Assembly: GCA_041739465.1 (NCBI GenBank)
Contig: JBGSNX010000008.1
Coordinates: forward strand, 1 to 64,000
Origin: BOKV01 sp041739465
GTDB taxonomy: Bacteria > Pseudomonadota > Alphaproteobacteria > Rhizobiales > Rhizobiaceae
Length of the DNA stretch: 64,000 nucleotides
Direction: 5' to 3'
Positions 26,036 through 34,246 of this stretch are shown in pieces (the first letter of the stretch is position 1; every line of letters starts with the position of its first letter). The position numbers were made by a program, and so were the translations under genes. The notes beneath the pieces were generated by a model that saw nothing but the letters and a program-made list of their open reading frames with translations, did not search any database and was not told where the DNA came from.

Positions 26036-27529
26036 TCAGAAATTGTAGTAGATGAATTCGGTCAGACCATTGAGCCGGTAGGTCTGGACGATCGCGACAA
26101 TGCCGATCGCTGAGAACGTCGCACCCCAGGCTGCAGTTGGCCGCCAGCGCATGCCGGCTGCCCGCTTGCCGATCTCCCGGCCAGTCGAAAGCACCGGACG
26201 GTAAAGCGCGGTAAACTCGATTGAGTTGGGAAGCAGGACGACGAAGGCCGCAAGCAGTCCAAGCAACAGGGGCAAGGCGGCCGGCAAGCTGGCAGCAACT
26301 GTCGAGGCAAGCGCCGGGCTTTCATTCAAGCCTGCCATTGCCGCGAGCATCGCCAGGGCGCCGTCGAGGCTTTGCGCTCTGAAGAACACCCATGCCACCA
26401 CCACGGCCAGCATTGTCAGCGACCACGAAAGCGCTGCGTGGAGCCATCCTGGCAATACTGCCGCAACCAGTTTGCCGGCAGGGCTGGCCCGCCAGAAGTG
26501 GTTGATCACGAGATAGGAGCCGTGCAGGCCACCCCAGATGATGAAATTCCAGCTTGCACCGTGCCAGAAACCACCCAGCAGCATGGTGATCATCAGGTTG
26601 ACGTGCCGGCGAAATTCTCCGTAACGGTTGCCGCCAAGCGCGATGTAAAGATAGTCACGCAGGAAGCGCGAAAGCGACATGTGCCAGCGGCGCCAGAAAT
26701 CAGAGATCGACAGCGCCTTGTATGGCGAGTTGAAGTTGAACGGCAAGGTGATGCCGAACATCCGGGCGATGCCCAGCGCCATGTCGCAATAGCCCGAGAA
26801 ATCGAAGTAGATCTGGAAGGAATAGGCAAGCGCACCCATCCAGGCTTCGGAGGCTGAAAGCGAGGCGCCACCATCCGCCGCGGTAAAAACCGCCGTGGCG
26901 AATGGCGCAACGGCATCGGCGATGACGATCTTCTTGAACAGGCCGATGAAGAACAGCGTCGCGCCCAGGGTCAGGTTAACCGCAAGCTTGCCGCCGAACT
27001 TTTCCATCGAAAACTGCGGAACCGTGTCGCGCTGCATGATGATCGGCCCGGCAATCAGCTTCGGGAAGAAGGTGATGAAGAGCACGTATTTGGCAAAGCC
27101 CGACCGCTCGATGCGGCCGATCAGCGTATCGTGCAGGAAGGTGATCTGCTCGAATGTGTAGAACGAGATCGCCAGCGGCAATATGAGATCAAGGTGCCTG
27201 ATTTCAAATCCGGCTGCCGCATTGATGTTGCCAATGAAGAAGTCGGCATATTTGAACCAGCCCAGCACAGACAGGTTGACCACAACGCCAAACCAGAAGG
27301 CCCGATGCGAACGGGTTCGCAGCAAGTAGCGGTGCAGCGCGTAGTTGAAGCCGATCGACCCGGCCAGCAAGGCAAGGTGCTCAACGCTCCACCATGCGTA
27401 AAACGCGATGGATGCCATGACCAGCCACCAGACGATCGCGGTCTCCTGCCGCAAATGCCGCAGGATGAGATAAACGCCCAGCACCGGTGGCAGGAACAGA
27501 TACATGAATTCGAATGACGAGAAGACCAT
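26036..27529 (-). CDS. algI: Alginate O-acetylation MBOAT protein (AlgI-like)
   Basis: A 497-residue polytopic inner-membrane acyltransferase of the MBOAT family, which passes acetyl groups across the membrane to the periplasmic acetylation machinery. The N-terminus MVFSSFEFMYLFLPPVLGVYLI is typical of AlgI/PatA/DltB-like proteins. The catalytic histidine sits in GGFWHGASWNFIIWGGLHG, and FDFSGYCDMALGIARMFG is the conserved second motif. It starts 4 bases after the algK-like stop and shares an operon with the SGNH partner upstream. Confidence 0.92.
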   Translation of the reverse strand: MVFSSFEFMYLFLPPVLGVYLILRHLRQETAIVWWLVMASIAFYAWWSVEHLALLAGSIGFNYALHRYLLRTRSHRAFWFGVVVNLSVLGWFKYADFFIGNINAAAGFEIRHLDLILPLAISFYTFEQITFLHDTLIGRIERSGFAKYVLFITFFPKLIAGPIIMQRDTVPQFSMEKFGGKLAVNLTLGATLFFIGLFKKIVIADAVAPFATAVFTAADGGASLSASEAWMGALAYSFQIYFDFSGYCDMALGIARMFGITLPFNFNSPYKALSISDFWRRWHMSLSRFLRDYLYIALGGNRYGEFRRHVNLMITMLLGGFWHGASWNFIIWGGLHGSYLVINHFWRASPAGKLVAAVLPGWLHAALSWSLTMLAVVVAWVFFRAQSLDGALAMLAAMAGLNESPALASTVAASLPAALPLLLGLLAAFVVLLPNSIEFTALYRPVLSTGREIGKRAAGMRWRPTAAWGATFSAIGIVAIVQTYRLNGLTEFIYYNF

Positions 27530-27533
27530 GGCC

Positions 27534-28724
27534 TTAGCCCTTTCTGGATGCTAGGTCGCCGGCGCTTGTGCTTTCCGGCTTTTGGGTTGTCAGTTTTTCG
27601 ATGATTTGCCGCGCGCCGCTCTGGCCAAGCGCTTCCGCCTGTCGCGCCAGTGTCAACGCCCGTTCAGCATCCTTTTCGACATGAGTGCCGTCGGTCAGCA
27701 GCCTGGCCATTTCTTCAAATGACCCGCCATGACCCGAGGCCATGCCCTTGCGCAGCCATTCAATTGCGCCTTGCGGCTCAAGTCCGAGTTGGCTTTTCAG
27801 GTGAAGCCGGGCAAGCGTGGTCATCGCAGCGCCGTAGCCACGGCCCGCGCTGGCTTGCAACAGTTCAAGCAGAGCTGCCGAGTTGGTATCGCCTTCGGCA
27901 ATGCGCATCATTGCGTGGTCATGCATGGCCGCCGGATCGCCCAGCTCTGCGGCAAGCGCCAGCCAGTGTTTGCCAGCAGCTTCTTCGTGGGGAACGAACG
28001 CCGCCTGAAGCAGGATTCGGCCAAGCGTACGGGCTGCCTGCGCACCGCCGGCCTTGGCTTCGCTTTCCAGCATTGGCCTGAATTCTGAAAACAGTTTCGC
28101 CGCGTGCTCACGGTCCGCAGGCAATTGGGAATTGCCCTCGGCAACTATGCGCAGCAGCGGCCAAACCGCATGGGCCGAACCCAGCAACGCCGCCTGGCGG
28201 AAATGGCCGAGCGCCTTCTCCAGGTCGGCCTTGACACCGAGGCCCTGGAGAAAGGCTCGCCCCAGTTCGGCATGGGCCTTGGGGTGACCAAGTTCCAGTG
28301 CGCGCGAAAACCATTCGAACGCAATTTCCTGGCAATTGTCGCCGGTTGACTTGCGAAACAGATTGCCCAGTTCGAAAGCAGCCTTGGCCTGATAGGGCGA
28401 AGGAACCACCGCAACCTGCAGCAGCATCTCGCGCGCCTTGTCCGGATTTGCCGGAACGCCCCAGCCACGCAGCAGCAGCACTGCATGTTCATACCGCGCC
28501 CCTGTGTGGCCGGCATTGCCAAGAACTTCAAAGGCTTGAACCGCAGCGGCCCAGTTCTGCGACTGCTTGGCAATCAGCGCAGATTCAAACCGCGTGTCCG
28601 TGTCGGCGGCTTGAAGCTGTGGCGCTTCAAAATACAGTGGCGCATAGGCGGCCACACCTGCACAAATGGCGGCGGCGGCGATCAGTCTTGCCGGAAGCAG
28701 GTTTACCCTCTTTTGGTCAGCCAT
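27534..28724 (-). CDS. Sel1/TPR-repeat protein, AlgK-like
   Basis: A 396-residue protein with an N-terminal hydrophobic segment (residues 11-30) and then about eight Sel1-like/TPR repeats, for example AKAAFELGNLFRKS, PKAHAELGRAFLQGLGVKADLEKALGHFRQAALLG and GAAMTTLARLHLKS. In Pseudomonas the repeat lipoprotein AlgK is a periplasmic scaffold tying the synthase to the outer-membrane porin. Here no convincing lipobox is seen, so it may remain anchored in the inner membrane. It overlaps the upstream algJ-like gene by 8 bases and precedes algI by 4, making it an integral part of the acetylation/scaffold operon. Confidence 0.75.
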   Translation of the reverse strand: MADQKRVNLLPARLIAAAAICAGVAAYAPLYFEAPQLQAADTDTRFESALIAKQSQNWAAAVQAFEVLGNAGHTGARYEHAVLLLRGWGVPANPDKAREMLLQVAVVPSPYQAKAAFELGNLFRKSTGDNCQEIAFEWFSRALELGHPKAHAELGRAFLQGLGVKADLEKALGHFRQAALLGSAHAVWPLLRIVAEGNSQLPADREHAAKLFSEFRPMLESEAKAGGAQAARTLGRILLQAAFVPHEEAAGKHWLALAAELGDPAAMHDHAMMRIAEGDTNSAALLELLQASAGRGYGAAMTTLARLHLKSQLGLEPQGAIEWLRKGMASGHGGSFEEMARLLTDGTHVEKDAERALTLARQAEALGQSGARQIIEKLTTQKPESTSAGDLASRKG

Positions 28725-30033
28725 TTTCTCTGGCCCTCCAAACCCTGCAGGCAGTTCCGCCTGTTACAATTGCCAGACTGGTGCTGATTGGCGCCGTCGC
28801 CTTTGCACCCGAAACCGGGCAGAGCATCTCGCTCCTGCGCTTCAGCGCCTTGGCTGCGGTTGTGGAATTCCCGTCCAGTGTCAGGATTGTCTCGCCAACG
28901 ATCATTTTTGCGACGCGCGAATTGAAATGATAGGCGTCGGTGAAATTGGCTGGTTCTTCGGTGATGGCGCTTTGATAGTCGAAATCCAGAACCGTTCCGA
29001 GAGTTGCCAGCCGCTCGCGGAACCGATGGTTTTCCGCGCCCTGCCGATGGTCGGTTATGGTCTTCTGCAATTCGACAATGGTCGGCGGCACCACGAAAAC
29101 AAGCTGCTTGCCCGTGGTTTTTGCGATGTTCGAAATCTCGGCCAGCATGGCCCAGTAACGTTCCGAAACTTCAAAACCGTCCCAGTCATTGCGTCCGCCC
29201 TTGATGATCTGCCGGGCTATCTTTTCGGGGAGCTGGCGCGGTGCAACATTGACCGCGTAAAGGCTGTTCCAGCGCTGATCATCAAAGCCGTACCCGCCCT
29301 GGACCGCACCACCAGGAGCGGATGCCGGCGCCTGGATGGCTGTGTCCGGCAGGTCGCAACCCTCGCAGTTCTGCGGGTCGGCCAGTGCTTCAATTTTCCT
29401 GGCGCCCGGCTTTTCGGAAGCGTTGGCATCGCCGCCAAGCATTCCGGCCACGGCCCTGCCAAGTGTCCCGCGAGCCTGCGCGATTTGCGGATGGTCGTTT
29501 TCAAGCACGCGCCAGGCGATCTTCGAGACAAACCAGTTCTTCAGATACTCGATCTTGCTGCCCGAAATGCGCAGCGCTTCAGGCACGCGGTTCATGCCGC
29601 CCTTGTGGTCTTCGTCAAAGCTGCGCAGCTGGATGCCGATGACAATCGTGCGCAAAGACGGATCGTCCTTGATCGCCATGAAGGTGGAATGGATTTCGGG
29701 AATTGTTGCGCCGCCATAGGCCAGATTGCGCGCGGCCGGACGGCCGAGCTCGTGCCAGTATTTGTCACGAAGCGCCCGTGCCCGGCTGTCGCCCAGGATG
29801 ATGGTGTCAAACTTGCCGGGTCGGTATGCCGCCAGCTTGTACAGCGGATAATGTGCCTTCTCGGCAATTTCACCGCTAGTTCCCTTTGCCGCTTCCCCGA
29901 ACACGCCATAGGGGTCTACGGCGAAATTGAGCACGGCCGGGCTTGCGCCTGCCATGAATGCGGTAAACAGCATCCAGCCGGCGGCATGCCGGATTTTACT
30001 GGAGCGAGAGGTTTTGGCGCTGGTGTTTTGCAT
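28717..30033 (-). CDS. SGNH-type alginate O-acetyltransferase, AlgJ/AlgX-like
   Basis: A 438-residue protein with a membrane anchor at about 16-37 and an AlgX/AlgJ-like SGNH hydrolase fold. The nucleophile Ser83 is in ILGDSRAR and the Asp366/His369 pair in FTDAYHFNSR. Family members transfer acetyl groups, delivered by AlgI, to mannuronate. The ATG at 30033 places the anchor at the N-terminus; the frame is open to 30396 but that extension overlaps the divergent NUDIX gene and the promoter. The last 50 residues are unusual for the family. It is the first gene of the unit algJ-like, algK-like, algI, unknown exported protein. Confidence 0.82.
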   Translation of the reverse strand: MQNTSAKTSRSSKIRHAAGWMLFTAFMAGASPAVLNFAVDPYGVFGEAAKGTSGEIAEKAHYPLYKLAAYRPGKFDTIILGDSRARALRDKYWHELGRPAARNLAYGGATIPEIHSTFMAIKDDPSLRTIVIGIQLRSFDEDHKGGMNRVPEALRISGSKIEYLKNWFVSKIAWRVLENDHPQIAQARGTLGRAVAGMLGGDANASEKPGARKIEALADPQNCEGCDLPDTAIQAPASAPGGAVQGGYGFDDQRWNSLYAVNVAPRQLPEKIARQIIKGGRNDWDGFEVSERYWAMLAEISNIAKTTGKQLVFVVPPTIVELQKTITDHRQGAENHRFRERLATLGTVLDFDYQSAITEEPANFTDAYHFNSRVAKMIVGETILTLDGNSTTAAKALKRRSEMLCPVSGAKATAPISTSLAIVTGGTACRVWRARENG

Positions 30034-30065
30034 CGGAATGTCCCGTTTGGCGTTTGCTTCCGGGC

Positions 30066-30081
30066 TGCAATCGTCATGCCA
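30066..30081 (-). promoter_or_regulatory. Sigma-54 promoter of the algJ-K-I operon
   Basis: The minus strand reads TGGCATG-acga-TTGCA, preceded by CT, a near-perfect fit to YTGGCACG-N4-TTGCW with GG and GC exactly 10 bases apart. Transcription would start near 30054, 21 bases before the algJ-like ATG. The -24 heptamer is identical to that of the alg44 promoter at 33971. Confidence 0.75.
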
Positions 30082-30142
30082 AGCCCAGAACCCTGATTTC
30101 CAAGGGTTTACGGCCGAAATTGCTGGCAATTGGCCGGAACGC

Positions 30143-30178
30143 TCGCAAAATGCGAAATGACAAGCCTGCAATTTGCGA
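30143..30178. promoter_or_regulatory. Paired dyads, candidate enhancer for the algJ operon
   Basis: A perfect palindrome TCGCA-AAA-TGCGA (30143-30155) is followed two helical turns on by CTGCA-ATT-TGCGA (30166-30178). The first is centred about 95 bases upstream of the predicted sigma-54 start, a normal distance for an NtrC-type activator. The same arrangement occurs at 34071-34104. It also lies just before the NUDIX gene on the other strand. Confidence 0.55.
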
Positions 30179-30198
30179 AACGCGCCAAAGGAGCGGCC

Positions 30199-30741
30199 AT
30201 GGGTGAGAAATGGAAAATCCTGGCGCAGGAAACTGCCTTTGCCGCCAGTCCTTATCTGGAGGTGGTGCGCCAGCGGATCGAAACCGGCGCCGGCCGCATC
30301 GTCGATGATTTCTGGCAGGTCAAGTTGCGGCCATTCACCATGTGCGTACCGCTGCTGGGCAACGGCAAAGTGCTCGCGATCCGCCAATACAAGCACGGGC
30401 CCGGCAGGGTTTCACTGGCTTTTCCCGCCGGATTTGCTGATCCGCTGGAAACACCGGAACTGACAGGCAGGCGCGAATTGCTGGAAGAAACCGGCCTTGC
30501 CGCAGGCACGATGCTGCACCTCGGCGAATTCGTTGACAATGGCAACCAACGGGGCTGTGTCGGCAACTACTACCTCGCCGGCAACTGCACGAAAATCCGC
30601 GAGCCCGATTCCGGCGATCTTGAAGCCATGGAACTGGTGGAACTCACCTTTGCCGAACTCGATGCTGCGATGTTCGACGGGTCGATAGCCATCGCCCATG
30701 CGGCGCTGGCCTGGGGCCTTGCCCGCCTCAAACTCCCTTGA
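30199..30741 (+). CDS. NUDIX hydrolase
   Basis: A 180-residue hydrolase with a complete Nudix box: G at the start of GFADPLE, then a seven-residue gap, then RELLEETGL, exactly fitting GX5EX7REUXEEXGU. Surrounding sequence (FTMCVPLLGNGKVLAIRQYKHGPGR) resembles the ADP-ribose/nucleotide-sugar pyrophosphatase branch. The ATG at 30199 follows AAAGGAG. It is the only plus-strand gene between the two halves of the minus-strand alginate locus and its stop lies 4 bases from that of alg8. Acting on GDP-sugars would fit the location but is not shown by sequence. Confidence 0.88.
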   Translation: MGEKWKILAQETAFAASPYLEVVRQRIETGAGRIVDDFWQVKLRPFTMCVPLLGNGKVLAIRQYKHGPGRVSLAFPAGFADPLETPELTGRRELLEETGLAAGTMLHLGEFVDNGNQRGCVGNYYLAGNCTKIREPDSGDLEAMELVELTFAELDAAMFDGSIAIAHAALAWGLARLKLP

Positions 30742-30745
30742 GGAC

Positions 30746-32338
30746 TCAGTAGCCAAAGACTTCGGCAAACTGGACCAGCGACGGGATGGAGACGAGCTTG
30801 GTATAGTGCCATGTCGCGACGAACAGTGCGACGGTCGCCACGCTGGTGCACCAGAAGGCCATCCAGCCGCGGAAGAATTCCTGCCAGCCCTCCCCTTCCC
30901 CGGCGCTCTGGTTGCCGCGATTGGACCAGCGCTGCTTTGAAAGCCGGTAGATGGCATAGACCTTCACCGATGCGTTGATAAGCTGGTTGAAATACAGGAT
31001 CCACGGGTAGGACATTTCCACCCGACGCGCGTACTGGAACAACACCAGCGAAAGCGCCATCCGGCTGATCGCCACGAAAACGAAATAGGAAAGCAGGTAG
31101 TTGAACCCGACGAGGAACACCGCCGATATGGCCAGCACCGGGCTCACTAGCATGGTCCACATCGAGATGCGCTGGTCGATCAGGCACCACCAGATGAAAA
31201 ACGGCATGTGGCGCGGCCCGAGTGCAATGGCGCGAGAACCATTGCGCAGCATGTTCCCGGACCAGCGACGGAAATTCTGTACCATCCTGTCCATCCCGGA
31301 ACCATCAATGACTTCAATGGTATAACCCAGCGCATCGGGTACGTATCGCATGTGCGACTTCTGCTTCAGCATGTAGTACCAGGTGCTCTTGTCGTCGCCT
31401 GACAGGAAGCGGAAATTACCCCAGAGCCAGTGGTAAAGCTGGTCGGCCTCCAGCAGCCGGATGAACTCAAGCTGCTTGAGGTTCTTGGCCCGGAACACCG
31501 ACATGCGGCCGGTCAGCGTGAGGACCCGTCCGGAAAGCGAATGGCTCTGCATGGCGACTCGCCTCTGGGCAAACCGCATCCGCAGCCAGGATTCGATCCA
31601 GCGCGGACCAATACAGATCACTTCCTCATCGGTGGTGCAGGCCTGCAGATCGGGGTAAAGCTTGAACAGCGGCATGCAACGCGAGACCGCGCCGCGGGCG
31701 AGCACGAAGTCGCCGTCCATGAAGATAACCAGATCGTCATCGGGCACGGGAAGCCGGCACATTGCCCGCAGCACCAGGCCGATTGCGGCGCGTTTTCCAG
31801 AAACATTCTGCCGGATGATGCGCAGGGTGATGTCAAGGTCGGCGCATTCCCTGTGCAGATAGTTTGATATGATGTCTTCGTCCCAGCGGTCGGAAGATCC
31901 AAGCCAGATGGTGCCAGGCACACCTGAATCGCGGATTTCCAGCGCGATCGAGCGCACCACCATCTCGGTGATTTCGCGATGCTCCTTGTAGGTTGTGAGC
32001 ATGAAATGCATGTGGCGCGGACGCCAGCCGCTCTCCCAGATTTCAAGGCCCGCGGCACGCATTTTCGGATAGACATACTTGCCGTAGATGAAGGCGCGGA
32101 TAGCATGCGTGAACCACCAGCCATACCGCCACATGCCTAGGAACCCGATTGAAAATGTGATGACCAACGCCTCTGTATCAAACAGGCGGTTGGGGATCAG
32201 CATCATCAGGATCATGCAAGCTGCGAAATAGGCTGCAATCTGAAGCAGGATGAAAGGCGTCCATTTGGCCCAGCCCTTGGGCCAGACCATCGGATCGTCA
32301 ATCCCCGGATAGGTGTCAAATCGAACGGCCGTCGACAT
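30746..32338 (-). CDS. alg8: Alginate synthase glycosyltransferase Alg8-like (GT2)
   Basis: A 530-residue inner-membrane GT2 processive glycosyltransferase that polymerises mannuronate from GDP-mannuronate. There are two N-terminal membrane spans, a cytosolic catalytic domain with the metal-binding FMDGDFVLA, TTDEEVICIGPRW and a QNFRRWSGNMLRNG element resembling the QxxRW motif, then C-terminal spans. It resembles Alg8 rather than cellulose synthase in length and in RWYG-like WSGN context. The ATG at 32338 has GGAGG 7 bases upstream and overlaps the end of alg44 by 23 bases, so the synthase and its c-di-GMP receptor are coupled. Confidence 0.88.
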   Translation of the reverse strand: MSTAVRFDTYPGIDDPMVWPKGWAKWTPFILLQIAAYFAACMILMMLIPNRLFDTEALVITFSIGFLGMWRYGWWFTHAIRAFIYGKYVYPKMRAAGLEIWESGWRPRHMHFMLTTYKEHREITEMVVRSIALEIRDSGVPGTIWLGSSDRWDEDIISNYLHRECADLDITLRIIRQNVSGKRAAIGLVLRAMCRLPVPDDDLVIFMDGDFVLARGAVSRCMPLFKLYPDLQACTTDEEVICIGPRWIESWLRMRFAQRRVAMQSHSLSGRVLTLTGRMSVFRAKNLKQLEFIRLLEADQLYHWLWGNFRFLSGDDKSTWYYMLKQKSHMRYVPDALGYTIEVIDGSGMDRMVQNFRRWSGNMLRNGSRAIALGPRHMPFFIWWCLIDQRISMWTMLVSPVLAISAVFLVGFNYLLSYFVFVAISRMALSLVLFQYARRVEMSYPWILYFNQLINASVKVYAIYRLSKQRWSNRGNQSAGEGEGWQEFFRGWMAFWCTSVATVALFVATWHYTKLVSIPSLVQFAEVFGY

Positions 32339-33941
32339 TGCTCGCCTCCGATCCGGTGATGCCCTCAACCAGCGATCCGATACCGTGGTAGATGTCGCTG
32401 GTGGTTACTTTTGGGAAAATCACGATTGCCGGCAGGCCGGCGGCCACTTCCCTGGATTGGCCTTCGCCGAGCAACAGCTTTAGCTGCACCGCCGCTGTGC
32501 GTTGCTTTCCTTCCGACCACTCGTAGCGCGAGGCTTCGGAATTGAGGAAAGCCGAATTGCGGTCGACCCGCTCGACGATTGCAGCGATGTGGTGGCCAAG
32601 CGAAGGGAGAAACACTTTGGCCTTTGCGCCAATCGCAACGGAAAGAACTTCATCCTGCGTCAGGAAAGCCGTGACCCGTGGATCCTCGATTTTCTCGATC
32701 GTCGCCACCGGCTGGTTGCGAAGAACACTGGCTTCACCTTCCTGCATGACCCGCACGATCCGCCCGTCGAAAGGGGCGCGGATGGATGTGCCGTCCGATG
32801 CGAGCTTCAGGTTCTCGAACTCGCCGATGGCCCGCTTGAGCATCGAGGCGGCGACATCCACCTCCAGCGCCAGCATGTCGAGATCGGCCACGAATTCCTT
32901 GTTGTTGAAGAAAACCCGGTCCGAAACCGTGTCGAGCGCAGCGGCCCGTTCAACTTCGCTTTCGGTTTCCTTGAGCCGCGCCTCGGCATCAGCCTTGGCC
33001 AACTCTGCTTCCTCATATTTGAAAGCCTCGACCAGGCCTTTGGCTCGCAGCGTTGTCATCCGTTCAAAAGCAGCGTCAGAAGTGCGCAGCGACTGGCGTG
33101 CGCTTTCCGCCCGCGCCTCGGCGATCTGCAGGTCTGTTTTCTTGACGATCTTGTAAAGGCTCATTCGCCGGGCCTGCAGGCGGTATTTTTCTTCAGCCCG
33201 CGCCAGATCTTCGCGCGCCTGCTCAACATCGATGCGCTTGGCCTGGAGTGCCTCTGAAATCCGCGGATTGTCGATCCGGGCGATGGTGTCGCCCTTTGAG
33301 ACAATCTCACCATCGGTCATCGCTACCGGAACCAGCGTGCCATCAATCGGCATGTTGAGGGTTTGCAAGGGCGCCGAAACAACAGCAGAGCGCACTTCCA
33401 TGCGCATGGTCTTGCTCCACAGCAAAATGCCGAGATAGCCGAACAGGCCGGTGCCAAGCACAAGATACAACGACGTCATCACGATGACCCGGATCGGCCA
33501 GCGCCGAACCGGAACGCCGGCAATCGGGTTGGCGTCAGGCTTGGTGGAGATCGGCGTTACCGGGACATCGATGCGCAGGATTGTTTCGTCGACGCTTGCC
33601 ATCTTGCCGCGGATCAGGTCCTCGATGAAATGGCTCATCAGGTCGCGAGCCCGTTCGGAAAGCGGCAGGAATTCCATGCCTGCTGTCGCGGTGTCTTCCC
33701 GGCTCCAGACTGTCTTGGCTTCAACATCGAATGAAATGTCAAACCCCTGGAACGGCAAGTCCAGCCGAAGCGCAAGGGTTTCACCCACCGCTGGAAGCGA
33801 TCCGGTCAGGCCGTCGAATCGGATACCACCAAGGCTCCAATTGGTCGCGGCAAGCGCCTGGCCCGAGGGCAGCGTCGCTTTCAACGGCGCTGTTACCCGG
33901 TGATGCCGGCGTTGGCTTGGGCGTTCACGTATGATTTGCAT
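32316..33941 (-). CDS. alg44: PilZ/HlyD-type c-di-GMP receptor Alg44-like
   Basis: A 541-residue protein. The N-terminal PilZ domain (about 8-110) carries both c-di-GMP signatures: RxxxR as R11 and R15 in RRHHR, and N34/S36/G39 in NWSLGG. A single membrane span follows at about 149-175, then a periplasmic HlyD/membrane-fusion domain with a long coiled coil (about 215-330) and lipoyl-like halves. This is the Alg44 architecture, in which c-di-GMP binding activates the Alg8 synthase. The ATG at 33941 follows GGAGAG; the frame is open to 34208 but that would include the sigma-54 promoter. Confidence 0.9.
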   Translation of the reverse strand: MQIIRERPSQRRHHRVTAPLKATLPSGQALAATNWSLGGIRFDGLTGSLPAVGETLALRLDLPFQGFDISFDVEAKTVWSREDTATAGMEFLPLSERARDLMSHFIEDLIRGKMASVDETILRIDVPVTPISTKPDANPIAGVPVRRWPIRVIVMTSLYLVLGTGLFGYLGILLWSKTMRMEVRSAVVSAPLQTLNMPIDGTLVPVAMTDGEIVSKGDTIARIDNPRISEALQAKRIDVEQAREDLARAEEKYRLQARRMSLYKIVKKTDLQIAEARAESARQSLRTSDAAFERMTTLRAKGLVEAFKYEEAELAKADAEARLKETESEVERAAALDTVSDRVFFNNKEFVADLDMLALEVDVAASMLKRAIGEFENLKLASDGTSIRAPFDGRIVRVMQEGEASVLRNQPVATIEKIEDPRVTAFLTQDEVLSVAIGAKAKVFLPSLGHHIAAIVERVDRNSAFLNSEASRYEWSEGKQRTAAVQLKLLLGEGQSREVAAGLPAIVIFPKVTTSDIYHGIGSLVEGITGSEASNVDGRSI

Positions 33942-33970
33942 GGTTGCTCTCCATTGCTCGTGAACGGAGT

Positions 33971-33986
33971 TGCAAGGCTCATGCCA
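33971..33986 (-). promoter_or_regulatory. Sigma-54 promoter of alg44-alg8
   Basis: The minus strand reads TGGCATG-agcc-TTGCA, matching the -24/-12 consensus with correct GG-N10-GC spacing. Transcription would start near 33959, 18 bases before the alg44 ATG. Confidence 0.75.
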
Positions 33987-34048
33987 CCGCACATTTCGAC
34001 CAACAGCGCCCTTCCGGCCCCCCAAATGGCCTTGCGCACCCAGTTTCT

Positions 34049-34104
34049 CTCCAATTTGCAAAACGGCTGATCGCAAAAAGCGAATCGCAATCCGCAATTT
34101 GGAG
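34049..34104. promoter_or_regulatory. Dyad cluster between divergent alg promoters, candidate enhancer
   Basis: TCGCA-AAA-AGCGA (34071-34083) matches the palindrome at 30143 with one mismatch, and CCGCA-ATT-TGGAG (34092-34104) follows 21 bases on, as at 30166. A wider inverted repeat, CTCCAATTTGC (34049-34059) against GCAATTTGGAG (34094-34104), encloses the site. Its centre lies about 118 bases from the alg44 start site and about 140 from that of algA. The remainder of 33942-34246 holds only the two promoters. Confidence 0.55.
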
Positions 34105-34189
34105 GACGAATTCGGCCGCTCTCGCGCGCGCATATAACCATCGAAGGTTTTGCGTCCGATTTCCGGTTCTGCGCCACACCCAAACCGGT

Positions 34190-34205
34190 TGGCCCGCTGC
34201 TTGCA
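34190..34205 (+). promoter_or_regulatory. Sigma-54 promoter of algA-pmm
   Basis: The plus strand reads TGGCCCG-ctgc-TTGCA, preceded by T, with GG and GC 10 bases apart. Transcription would start near 34217, 30 bases before the algA ATG. It is divergent from the alg44 promoter 204 bases away. Confidence 0.75.
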
Positions 34206-34246
34206 CAATCCGTCTGCAGTTCAACCTCGCTGCAACGGAGACAATC

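Noticed and set aside
28666..30096. Open frame of 476 codons on the plus strand
   Set aside because: Antisense to the algK-like and algJ-like genes, which carry clear Sel1 repeats and SGNH catalytic residues. The plus-strand translation has no coherent domain.
30034..30396. N-terminal extension of the algJ-like gene to 30396
   Set aside because: It runs through the sigma-54 promoter and the 5' part of the NUDIX gene on the other strand; the membrane anchor sits at the N-terminus when the ATG at 30033 is used.
33942..34208. N-terminal extension of alg44 to an ATG at 34208
   Set aside because: It would translate the sigma-54 promoter and dyad region, lacks a ribosome site, and the PilZ domain starts naturally after the ATG at 33941, which has GGAGAG.
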